DNA of 64,000 nucleotides from Cranoglanis bouderius (taxonomy: Eukaryota > Chordata > Actinopteri > Siluriformes > Cranoglanididae). Position numbers and translations under genes: made by a program. The notes below the pieces were generated by a model. It did no database searches and was not told where the DNA came from. It saw only the letters and a program-made list of their open reading frames with translations. The stretch covers positions 16,466,810 to 16,530,809 of the forward strand of contig CM042546.1 of the NCBI GenBank assembly GCA_023630585.1, in the 5' to 3' direction. Below are positions 1 through 11,300 of this stretch, piece by piece; positions within the stretch are counted from its first letter, which is position 1; each line of letters opens with the position of its first letter.

Positions 1-490
1 GCAGGGTTGAGCCTGGCCAGTACCTGGATTCCAGGCCTTGTGAGGAAAACTAAGGTTGCTGCTGGAAGTTGTATTAGTGAGGCCAGCAGGTGGTGCTCTC
101 CCTGTGTTCTGTGTGGGTCCTAATGCCCCAGCATAGTGATGGGGACACTATACTGTAAAAACAGCACCGTCGTTCTGATGAGACGTTAAACCGAGGTCCT
201 GACTCTCTGTGGTCATTAAAAATTCCTCCATTGGCCCTTATCTATCATGGCCCCCTAATAATCTCCATCCCTGAATTGGCTACATCACTCTCCTCTCCAC
301 CAATAGCTGATGTGTGGTGGGTGTTCTGGCGCACTATGGCTGCCGTCGCATCATCCAGGTGGATGCTACGCACTGGCAGTGGTCTGAGGAGATTTCCCCC
401 CTATACTATGTAAAGCGCTTTGAGTGTCTAGAAAAGTTCTGTAATCTAAGGAATTATTATTATTGTTATTATTATTATTATTATAATTAT
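1..490 (+). mobile_element. 5S rRNA-derived SINE, left-truncated by window
   Basis: The first 37 bases resemble the 3' half of vertebrate 5S rRNA (the GCAGGG..CCTGG..AGTAC.TGGAT region holding box C), so this looks like a SINE3-class element with a 5S-type internal promoter. A body common in fish genomes follows (CTCTGTGGTCATTAAAAA, GCACTATGGCTGCCGTCGCA). The 3' end has the usual AAGCGCTTTGAGTGTCTAG tail and an ATT microsatellite at 447-492. The 5' end is outside the window. It lies in a smyd2 intron. Confidence 0.7.
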
Positions 491-1070
491 TATATGTGGT
501 GAGAGGAATGACAGTAAAGCATGCTTGACTAGTGTATATCATTTCATTCTTCTAATAGTAATCCACTGTATTAAATTGCCTGTATAAAAGTTACTTTAAG
601 TGAGTGCCATTAGATACTACTTTCTGTACTTTATATTTTGGTATGTTCACATGTGTACAGTATGGATGGAGTCCATGTTTTCAAATATACAATATTTGAG
701 AGAGTCTTAAAAAGTCTAATAGTAAATCTTTTTAAAATGGTAATCACAAGGGATGCATGCCAAGCACAATAGTAAGAAAGCATATCAACGATGAGTGGGT
801 ATGTTGTCACTACCTGCCAGTTATGAATGTTTTCACAGCATTGTTTTTGTGCTGTGTCTTCAAACATACCATAGATTAGCTGTAAGTCTGAAAGCCATCT
901 AACACATACTTTACTTTTTCCAGATGCAGTTTAGTGAAAACATTGCAGTTTAGCAAAAAAAGGTGCAAGACCACCCTCATCAACATATAATTGCCATCCG
1001 TTTCATTGCTAACATGTCACTATTACGTGTTTTTGTCCCATGTCATGGTACATGTGTAGATGCTATCTAT

Positions 1071-1529
1071 GCTATGTGGCTGAAAGTTTGTGGACACGGA
1101 ACCATCACACCCATTTGTGCTTGTTGAACATCCCACTGCAGATTTAGTCCCTCTCTGCTGCTATAACAACCTCCACTCTTCTGGGAAGGCTTTCCACTAT
1201 ATTTTAGAGCATGGCTGTGGGGATTTGGCCGCAAGAGCATTAGTTAGGTCAGGTAGTGATGTTGGGTGAAGAGGACTGGTGTGCAGTCGGCGTTCCAGTT
1301 CATCCCAGAGGTGTTCATCGGGGTTGTGGTCAGGGCTCTGTGCAGGCCAATCAATTTCTGTCACTCCAACCCTGGCAAATCATGTCTTTACAGATCAACG
1401 AAGGGAAATTGTAATGCTTCAGCATTATGCATAGCAGACATCCTGTACAATTGTGTGCTTCCAGCTTTGTGGGGAAGGCTCACGTATGGGTGTGATGGTC
1501 AGGTGTCCACAGACTTTTGGTTATATAGT
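1071..1529 (-). mobile_element. Tc1-derived non-autonomous element, copy 1
   Basis: Both ends carry the inverted motif that includes TTTGTGGACAC and GTGTCCACAGACTTTTGG. The interior, on the minus strand, retains a decayed Tc1 transposase C-terminal segment (the region encoding [10 protein letters not shown] in better copies). Related copies lie at 16.8, 27.4, 27.8 and 29.4 kb. It is an internally deleted, inactive relic in a smyd2 intron. Confidence 0.7.
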
Positions 1530-1840
1530 TTGTACATCTGATGAAATATTATTAGGTGACTCTTGTCAATTATAAACAACAGGGTTGTTTTGAAAGATAG
1601 CTTACACGGTCACATTAGATAGAATACTTGCCGGAAGGGTGCACAGGGCTTCAGGTTGAAACCAGTTATTAACTCGAGTAAAGTAGCTGAGGAACTGTAC
1701 AAGTTCACTAGTTGAGTAAAGTTAAAAGGGTGAGTCTAATGAAAACCTTGAAATAATTGTGAATTGTGTGAAATAAATGATAAAAACAGATTGTACATAG
1801 CTGTAATTTCAAGTATCATCTACAACCAGGTCAAAACAGC

Positions 1841-2077
1841 ATGGGTTTCTGCATACTGGTGTCTTGTTGCAGCACGACAACACAGGCACATACTGCACAT
1901 CACACTGTTGCAACCATCAAGGACAGGCAGTTTGAGTGTCTGTCACATCCACCATCCTGCCCAGATCGTGCGATGAGTGATTCTCATGTTTTTGGACCAC
2001 TAAAGGGTGGGAAAAAAACTTCCGGTCGGATAAGGAAGTGTAACAGATGGTGCATCATTCCTATCTACAATAAATAA
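1841..2077 (+). pseudogene. mariner transposase fragment
   Basis: One frame reads TAHHTVATIKDRQFECLSHP and, after a mutated stretch, VFGPLK. This matches the catalytic-core region of mariner transposases (consensus near SPDLAPSDYHLFGPLK, DD34D type). The expected aspartates of that motif are mutated here and no N-terminal domain is seen. It is a short dead relic in a smyd2 intron. Confidence 0.55.
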
Positions 2078-2240
2078 ATAAAATAAAATAACCAACTATA
2101 TAAAGTTTTCATTTGATTGCCTTACAAATTGCTGTTTGTTATAATTTGTGAACAAAAAAAAAACAACAAAAACTAATTCCCAGCAGCCCCTCTCCAAAAT
2201 GTCCAGGGACATAGTGGTAGGGTTCACATTAATATATATA

Positions 2241-3791
2241 CAGTATCTCACAAAAGTGAGTACACCCCTCACATTTTTGTAAATATTTTATTATATCTTT
2301 TCATGGGACAACACTGAAGAAAGGACACTTTGCTACAATGTAAAGTAGTGAGTGTACAGCTTGTATAACAGTGTAAATTTGCTGTCCCCTCAAAATAACT
2401 CAACACACAGCCATTAATGTCTAAACCGCTGGCAACAAAAGTGAGTACACCCCTAAGTGAAAATGTCCAAATTGGGCCCACAGGTTGCCACTGGAGTCCT
2501 CTTCCACTCCTCCATGACGACATCACAGAGCTGGTGGATGTTAGAGACCTTGCGCTCCTCCACCTTCCGTTTGAGGATGCCCCACAGATGCTCAATAGGG
2601 TTTAGGTCTGGAGACATGCTTGGCCAGTCCATCACCTTTGCCATCAGCTTCTTTAGCAAGGCAGTGGTCGTCTTGGAGGTGTGTTTGGGGTCGTTATCAT
2701 GTTGGAATACTGCCCTGCGGACCAGTTTCTGAATGGAACTGCTTCAGTATGTCACAGTACATGTTGGCATTCATGGTTCCCTCAATGAACTGTAGTTCCC
2801 CAGTGCCAGCAGCACTAATACAGCCCCAGACCATGACACTCCCACCACCATGCTTGACTGTAAGCAAGACACACTTGTCTTTGTACTCCTCATCTGGTTG
2901 CCGCCACACAAGCTTGACTCCATCTGAACCAAATAAGTTTATCTTGGTCTCATCAGACCACAGGACATGGTTCTAGTAATCCATGTCCTTAGTCTGCTTG
3001 TCTTCAGCAAACTGTTTGCGGGCTTTCTTGTACATCATTTTTAGAAGAGGCTTCCTTCTGGGATGACAGCCATGCAGACCAATTTGATGCAGTGTGCGGC
3101 GTATGGTCTGAGCACTGACAGGCTGACCCCCCCACCCCTTCAACCTCTGCAGCAATGCTGGCAGCACTCATACGTCTATTCTGCAAAGCCAACCTCTGGA
3201 TATGATGCTGAGCACGTGCACTCAACTTCTTTGCTCGACCATGGCGAGGCCTGTTCTGAGTGGAACTTGTCCTGTTAAACTGCTGTATGGTCTTGGCCAC
3301 CGTGCTGCAGCTCAGTTTCAGGGTGCTGGCAATCTTCTTATAGCCTAGGCCATCTTTATATAGAGCAACAATTCTTTTTTTCAGATCCTCAGAGAGTTCT
3401 TTGCCATGAGGTGCCATGTTGAACTTCCAGTGTCCAGTATGAGAGAGTGTGAGAGTGATAACATCAAACTTAACACACCTGCTTCCCATTCATACCTGAG
3501 ACCTTGTAACACTTACGAGTCACATGACACCGGGCAGGGAAAATGGCTAATTGGGCCCAATTTGGACATTTTCACTTCGGGGTGTACTCACTTTTGTTGC
3601 CAGCGGTTTAGACATTAATGGCTGTGTGTTGAGTTATTTTGAGGGGACAGCAAATTTACACTGTTATACAAGCTGTACACTCACTACTTTACATTGGAGC
3701 AAAGTGTCATTTCTTCAGTGTTGTCCCATGAAAAGATATAATAAAATATTTACAAAAATGTGAGGGGTGTACTTACGTTTGTGAGATATTG
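2241..3791 (-). mobile_element. Tc1-like element with about 210-bp terminal inverted repeats
   Basis: The left end CAGTATCTCACAAAAGTGAG and the right end near GTGAGATATTG are inverted copies over roughly 210 bp. Each arm repeats GTGAGTACACCCCT twice, an IR/DR arrangement. A TA precedes the left end. A broken DD34E transposase lies on the minus strand: helix-turn-helix N-terminus near 3004-3410, catalytic segments near 2697-2976 and PIEHLWGILK near 2570-2600. It has an in-frame stop near 2976 and frameshifts. The last transposase residues are deleted, so coding sequence runs straight into the TIR near 2475-2485. It is inactive. Confidence 0.88.
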
Positions 3792-3811
3792 TGTGTGTGT
3801 GTGTGTGTGTT

Positions 3812-3843
<32 letters not shown>
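3792..3843. repeat. TG/TA microsatellite
   Basis: A (GT)n run followed by (AT)n abuts the right end of the Tc1-like element and obscures its target-site TA. Confidence 0.9.
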
Positions 3844-4049
3844 CTTGTTTAAATCTGAATACAGATATTTTGAGATGAAAAATATTTCATCTCAAAAATA
3901 GACTGCCCAAATGGCAAAATTCAGCCAAAACCAAAGCCTGTATACACTGTATATAGATTTTTTTTTGTTGTAATGATTGCTGAATAGTCATCTGCCATAC
4001 GCAGTTATTTAATAGTGCTTAAATAAACATTTTTCCCTCTCTTTGTCAG

Positions 4050-4110
4050 AAATTCCAGACAGAGCTGACTCAGTCTGAAAGATTGTTATCCCTGAAAGAG
4101 TTTGAAGCAC
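4050..4110 (+). CDS. smyd2: smyd2 exon A (first in window)
   Basis: An acceptor (ctttgtcag) precedes it and the donor gtaagt follows. It translates as [20 protein letters not shown] plus the first base of a histidine codon, a linker before the later SET segments. Confidence 0.88.
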
Positions 4111-6592
4111 GTAAGTATGGTCTCTTGTATGTTATGGCCAAACTTCATAACTATAGACCAGCATAATGCTGGTTTGCTCTTTAATTTTATAACAATTCCC
4201 TGTTTAGTTTGGAAACTAAATAAAGCTAATGTTTAATGTTATTTTAAACATTAAGCTAATGTTATGTTGGAGTAGGCTTTACATTGCTGAATAATCAAAA
4301 CGAAGGAATATTACAAAGCACTGGGCAGAAAAGCTAACTGATGTGAAATCACTCATAATAAACATATCCTAATGCTAGCATGAAAAGGCCATAGGAGCAT
4401 AATGAAGCTAAAACCCTGTTAGAGAGGAGTTGATACAGCAAGTTAGTTTTTTTCTTTTGTAGATTCAGTGCTTGTTTAAGTGCCTAGAGAAGAGGTGACA
4501 CTTTAGTCTTTGTTTGGAGACAGTCAGTGACTCAGCTCTTTGGACAGCCAGGGTAAGTTTATTCCACCAGTTTGGTACCAGGACCGAGAAGAGTATTGAT
4601 GCGTGTCCTTCTTGTGTCATGAGAGATGATGGGGTGAGTTGAGCCATGCTTGTGGCTTTAAGGGAATATTGTATAAATTGATAATTGTCTCCCGCTAGGT
4701 GGGAGCTAGTCTTTTTTGGCTTTGTAGGCAGCACTGTTTTAAATCTGATTTGTGCAACTGCAGGAAGCTAATCAACAAGGTCTGCAGCTGCATTCATTAG
4801 GAAATGGGGATCCTTAATCTACCAGAAATGTGGTAACAGTGCTATTCAGTTTATGTATAATGTGGAGTTCCTAAGGAGGGTGAGAGGAGCTATAGCAGTA
4901 GAAGGGTCAGGATCTGACACCGACATTAGGCAGCAGGAGTGCACCTACAGCTTCACAGAGCGAACAGGTTATTAGCTATGGTCTTTTCAAGTGATGGCAC
5001 AATAAAAGGATGAGCCAGAACATACAACTACAACCTCTTCTAGGATCATGGAGAGAGTAGCTTCACTCCTGGCCTATAGTTTGACAACTGACAAGGGTCA
5101 CGTTCAGATTTTTTAATCAGTGGTTTGGTAACTCTTAGTTTAACAGATTTAGCTACATAGCCAACAATAAGGGAAGAGTTTCTTAATTTTAACATTTTAA
5201 CTGGTGGTATTTGGGGCAGTGAACTACTGATTGGAAGGCCATGAGTTCAGATCCCAGCACTCTCAAGCTGCCACTGCTGGGCCCTTGAGCAAGGCCCTTA
5301 ACCCTCAAATGCTCAGTGGTATAAATGAGATAAATGTAAGTCACTCTGGATAGTCTGCCAAATGCTGTAATGTAAAATATTGAAAATTCAAGCTGATGAT
5401 TATTGGGAGGAGTTAGGACCAACATACCTGTTATATATCCTCAAGCAATATAAATCTAGCAGGACTCTTGTCTAAGCTTGTACTGCCAAGGGTAAATACA
5501 GTAATAAGCTTGGAGAACTGGGGTCAGTAGGTGAACCAATATATCTGGGAGATTTTTTTTCAATCACAGTCATGTACTGTAGCTGACCTGACCTATTTGT
5601 TTCTGATTTATTGTTTATATTCTTTATTGTCCATGTGGTCTCGTTTTGCTGTATTGCTTTTTTGAGATGTTGTCAAGAGAAGAGCATGTAAAAATAAGAA
5701 TTTTCTGTTCATATGACAACTTGAACCTGAATTAAGTTTGTTAGCCAAGGAAGTCTAGGAATATCTTGAACTCAACATACCACTTATTCAGCTATTCCCT
5801 GCTTATATTGTCAAAAAGCAGTTTTGCAGAGATCTGTGATAATAGAACTGGAGAAACCACCATGCTTTATGTGGTCCTGGGGTCCTGAGGATAAAAATGA
5901 AATGTTTAACTAAATATCGTAAATAATCATATTGTAAGTACTGGGGAGAAGTGAAAACCTGTTTGGAAACGTCAGATCTGTTAGCTGTTAGTCATAGGGC
6001 TGCAAGTGTTGCAGTAATAATTGAGTAATTGTGACTCTTGATAATCATGTAAATTCCCAAAAACGTGTGAGCATGATGATCCTTTCGTAATTAACAATGC
6101 TTAATGTGTCTGGTGTTTTTGAACACATGTTAATGTGGTTCCCTATTATTTTGTCAAGATCTGGACAAGATAGACAATGAGAAAAACGAGATGAACCAAA
6201 CTGACATTGCTGCACTCCATCACTTTTATTCTAAGCATCTGGATATTCCTAGTAATGCTGCACTGGCCGAACTCTTTGCCCAGGTAAGTTACTTTACAGT
6301 GTTTCTCGGTAGTGTAAGAGGAATCTGTGAAACAGCACTGCTGACTTAAACTTCAAAAAGCTTTCTCATTACTTCAAACATTCCAACTTTAAAAGAAAAA
6401 ACAAGTTAAGTTGCTAACATGCTGACTAACGTAAATGTTTACAAAACCATTCAGAATACCATTTGTAATGATGAATACTCCCAGTGTTAACTGGTATGCA
6501 CAGTAGGTTTTAATCACATGTAAACAATGTCAATGGATATCATACTAGCGTTTATATTTTTGTTTTATTTTGAGTAATGTTAAGTCAATGAT

Positions 6593-6641
<49 letters not shown>

Positions 6642-8331
6642 ATAAGTATGTTGATATATTGAGGATTGTTCCATCAAGTTACAAGAATAGAAAGGCTGGT
6701 ATGGTATCCACTGATTAAAAACTCACTGTGCTTACCAAGGTAACTGTGGAGCAAAAAAAATTAGACCAACTTGTTAAAAACTGACCTTTAGAGTGTGGGA
6801 TATCACCTGTGACTGTGCCTCTTCCTCTCTCCTCCACCACAACCATTATCATGTTAATTAATCTGCCTTAATATAATTTTCTGGTTAATGGCTATCAGCA
6901 AATTTTCACCCTATGTTCATATATAAACTGTGTATCTCCAAGTACTATCAAATGGATAGAGTTTAATGCAGGTTGAGACATATAATACCTATGTGCATTT
7001 CTATATCAGTTATACATAGGTGGGACACGCAGATATATTGATGTCAAAGTGAACTTAAAAGCTGCAATTAAAAAATAATTTTTCTTCATTAGATGTCCAA
7101 GTAAAGTCAGGGACCACATGCAAATGCACCACTTACACTTGCCGCTTGTTTTAACCGAAGAGATCAAGTGACATCAAGGGTAATGCAATAAAGGTTTCGC
7201 TTTTCAATGTGGAACATTTTCTTCACGTGACTAAGGAAAAGCAATACCATTTGTGTATTGTATTCCACGTTTTATCATAAGTGCTTTACTTTTCACTCTG
7301 ACACAGAATCGTCTCCATAGAGGACACACGTTTCTTCTTAACACGTCTCACTTGCACTCACTAGGACAAAGGCTCACCCCTTTTCATCTGAACCTGTTAT
7401 TAACAGCAAGGCTCCATAAATGCATTTACGTCAAGCTAAAAACCCTGTTAGTGAGGCGTTAGTGCAGCAGCAAAAAACGTATAGGTTGAGGTATTTTTAA
7501 TTCATTATCATTGAAGTGTTCAGTGAAGAGGTAGGTCTTCAGTCTTTGTTTGAAGACAGACAGCTGTTCAGACAGTCAGGGGATGTTCATTGTCACCTGG
7601 GTGCCAGTACAGAGAAGAGTTTTAATGCATGTCTTGGTTGTATCTTCAGGAATGGTGGGTCAGAGCAGAGCAGGGTTTGATAAGTGCCGTCAGGTAGGAG
7701 GGGGCTGGTCTGTTTTTGGTTTCGTAGGCAAGTGTCAGTGTTTTACATATGATGCAGGCAGCTACAGGAAGCCAGTGGAAGCAATACAGCAAAGGGAGAA
7801 TGTGGGGAGATGACTTCTGGAAAGAAATGGCCAGATCCTTCTGATGTCCTGAGTCAGGATAGCAGTATGAGGAGGAAAATGGTTGGTTGTCCAGATCTAC
7901 CCCAAGGTTGCATGCATTTCTCCGGCAATATCTCTGCATAGAGGCCACCCGTGTGCTGTTTAGTTTATCTGATTGAAACATTGACTCATACTGTTTTTGT
8001 TGCTGTACCATCTCATTGTATAAACTCCTCTCTAACAGGGTTTGATAGTATTCATATACCCTGTTCTTATTGTACTAGCATATGAGAGTGTGGAGACTAC
8101 AGTGCACTTCTGTAAGTCATTCTGGAAAAGGATGTCTTCCAAATGCTGTAAATGTAAATAACATCAAAGAATAGAACTGTATTGATTATTAATGATGGAC
8201 ATGCATATCAGGGCTGGACATTAATGCTTGTCCACTTGTCCGGGACAAGTGAAAATTTTTTTTTGGACAGGCAAGTGAAAGAGAATTTTACTTGCCTGAG
8301 CGGACAAATAGCCTGAAAATGTCAATAACAA

Positions 8332-8379
<48 letters not shown>

Positions 8380-11300
8380 AATAATAACTGGCTTTGTTTG
8401 TGATATAGCCTTTGTGATATAGTCAGTTATAACCAAGTACACATTCTTCTGCTGCTGAAAATAATCTAGAGCGCGTAGGCTGCCACATACAGCGGAAACC
8501 AGAAAAGTGCAGGTTTAAACAAGCAGTTGCTTAGAGATAAGCTTGACCCATCAGAATCCAATTCGACTTTACCTCAGGCAACAGCAGCGAAGCGTGTCGT
8601 TTGTATTTTCTGAAATGCAATGTTTCTCAAGCCTCCGCAACCCGGCCAAGCGCCTGATAAAGCATCGAACTAAAAAATAAATAAATAAATAAAAATAAAT
8701 AAATAAAAATCTGTTCCACAGAATCTAACACAGATTATGAAGATAAAAGGGAGAGAAAATGTATCCATGCCTGGAGAGATGAATTTGAGAGGTCATGTTC
8801 ACAGCTCCGTACACATGCTATAATGTTACCATAAACACTAGCTAGCAAGTTTACTTTTCTGCCGCAGAGAATCGAGTTTATTGTGTGTGTACTATTAACT
8901 TGTCTTTCGTAATTTTAGACCACATAGAAACAGAAACCTTGACATGTTGCTTGAGTGTAACTCTTACTGTATTTAAAGCAACTTGTTATACAACTAGAAA
9001 AGTGGCTCATATTGTTATATTGTGATTTTAAGAAAGTGAGAAGTATTTCTCTATTACAGCTAATGTTCATTAGTCAAGGGAACAAGTGCCTTCAGGCATG
9101 ATACACTTCAGTCCCATGGCAAAAGCAAATGCCACCAGCACGACATGAAGGCAAACATGACTTGAAAAATTAAGTTTGCGTTTGCTTCTTTCCATGACTG
9201 CACCAGTGCTGTTGCTATCTTCCACATCACTGTTTGGTGTGGTGCTGTTTAAAGTTGAGTGACTCACGTAAGGTTTTGTGAGGTTACAGAACACTGATGA
9301 AACTATATTGCTTCTAAATTTTTTTTTTTTTTTTTTTTACACCACAATTGACAAAATTGTCCTTTTTTTCTCTCTAGGCAAGTAACTTTTTTTTACTTGA
9401 ACAAGTGAATGACAGATTTACTTGTCCAAAGGACAACCACATGACCATGGTTAATGTCAAGTCCTGCATATACTGTTACTGAGTAGGCTATTTAAAAAGA
9501 AAGATCAGTTATCAATATCACTAAGCTCTCTTTCATGAAATTCTATGCTCAGAACTAAGCTCTGTAATTTGAGTATCATGCTGGGTTACATTTTGCACAA
9601 TATCTGTAGCCTAAACTGTGTGTTTTATTTGAATTATGTAAGACTGCTTTAGATGCAGAAAAAGCTAATTGATTAAGAAATGCATTCCACAATATTGGGC
9701 TTAGTAGAGGCCTTACATGTACATGGGTACACACTGTTCAGGAAATCGGGTTTACTCTTTGTTACAGGTGAACTGTAATGGTTTTACCATTGAAGATGAG
9801 GAGTTGTCTCATTTGGGCTCTGCAGTCTTTCCAGAGTGAGCAGGATGTTATGCTCTCCCTCACAACCTATTAATATTAGTATTTAAGTGTTTTGTTTTGT
9901 TTTTTATTGTTGTACACATTGACTTTTTTCACTGATCTCTTTTTTGTATCTCAGTGTTGCTTTGATGAACCACAGCTGTAATCCAAATGTGATCGTGACT
10001 TACAAAGGTACAGTAGCAGAGGTCCGTGCTGTTCAGAATATCAGCCCTGGAGAGGAGGTGAGAACGAGAACTGCTTGTCAAATTCCTTCTCAATTTGACC
10101 AGAGTTCAAGGGTTGATTGTTCAGGCACATATAAAAAGGTCTAATTAGAAAGAATAGGCACACGTCAACTCTACCATGAATACTGAAACATGCAGAGCAT
10201 TGTCACAGAAAATTAATTATTCGTTATAGAACCCCAATTCCAGAAATGTTGGGACGCTGTGTAACATGTAAATAAAAACAGAATGCACTGATTTGTAAAT
10301 CTCATAAACCCATATGTTATTCACAATAGAACATAGAAAACATATCAAATCTTTAAACTGAGGAAATGTACCATTTTAAGAAAAAAATAAGGTACTTTTG
10401 AATTTCAAAAAAGTTGGGACGGAGGCAACAAAAGGCTGGAAAAGCAAGTGTTAATAAAAACAAACAGCTTGAGGTTAACTGGCAACAGGTCAGTAATATG
10501 ATTGGGTATAAAAAGAGTATCTTTTGGTAAAGTTGGGCGGAGGTTCACCAATCTGCAGAAAACTGCGTCTACAATTTGTGGAACAATTTCAGAATAATGT
10601 TCCTCAACGTATGCAAAAGCTTGCATCTCTGATGGTATGGGGGAGCCGAGGGAGACTGACAGTTATTTTGTGTTTCTTCCATTTGCGAATAATCGCACCA
10701 ACTGTTGTCAGCTCCTCACCAAGCTGTTTGGCGATGGTCTTGTAGCCCATTCCAGCCTTTTGTAGGTCTACAATCTTGTCCCTGACATTCTTGGACAGCT
10801 CTTTGGTCTTGGCCATGGTGGAAAGTTTGGAATCTGATTGATTGATTGCTTCTGTGGACAGGTGTCTTTTATACAGGTAACAAGCTGAGATTAGGAGCAC
10901 TCTCTTAAAGGGAGTGCTCCTAATCTCAGCTTGTTACCTGTATAAAAGACACCAGGGAGCCAGAAATATTGCTGATTGATAGGGGATCAAATACTTATTT
11001 CACTCATTAAAATGCAAATCAGTTTAGAACTTTTTTTTAATTGTGTTTTTCTGGATATTTTTTGTTGTTATTCTGTCTCTCACTGTTAAAATACACCTAC
11101 CATTAAAATTATAGACTGATCATTTCTTTGTCAGTGGGCAAACATACAAAATCAGCAGGGGATCAAATACTTTTTTCCCCAACTGTATGCTTCCATCCAG
11201 ATTCCATCCCCTCTTTACTTTGAGAGACTCTGCCTCTCTAAGATACATTTTTTATACCCAATCATGTTATTGACCTGTTGCCAATTAACCTAATTAGTTG

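Noticed and set aside
9944..10144. Plus-strand ORF read as a free-standing small protein
   Set aside because: It is smyd2 exon D running past its gtgaga donor into the intron.
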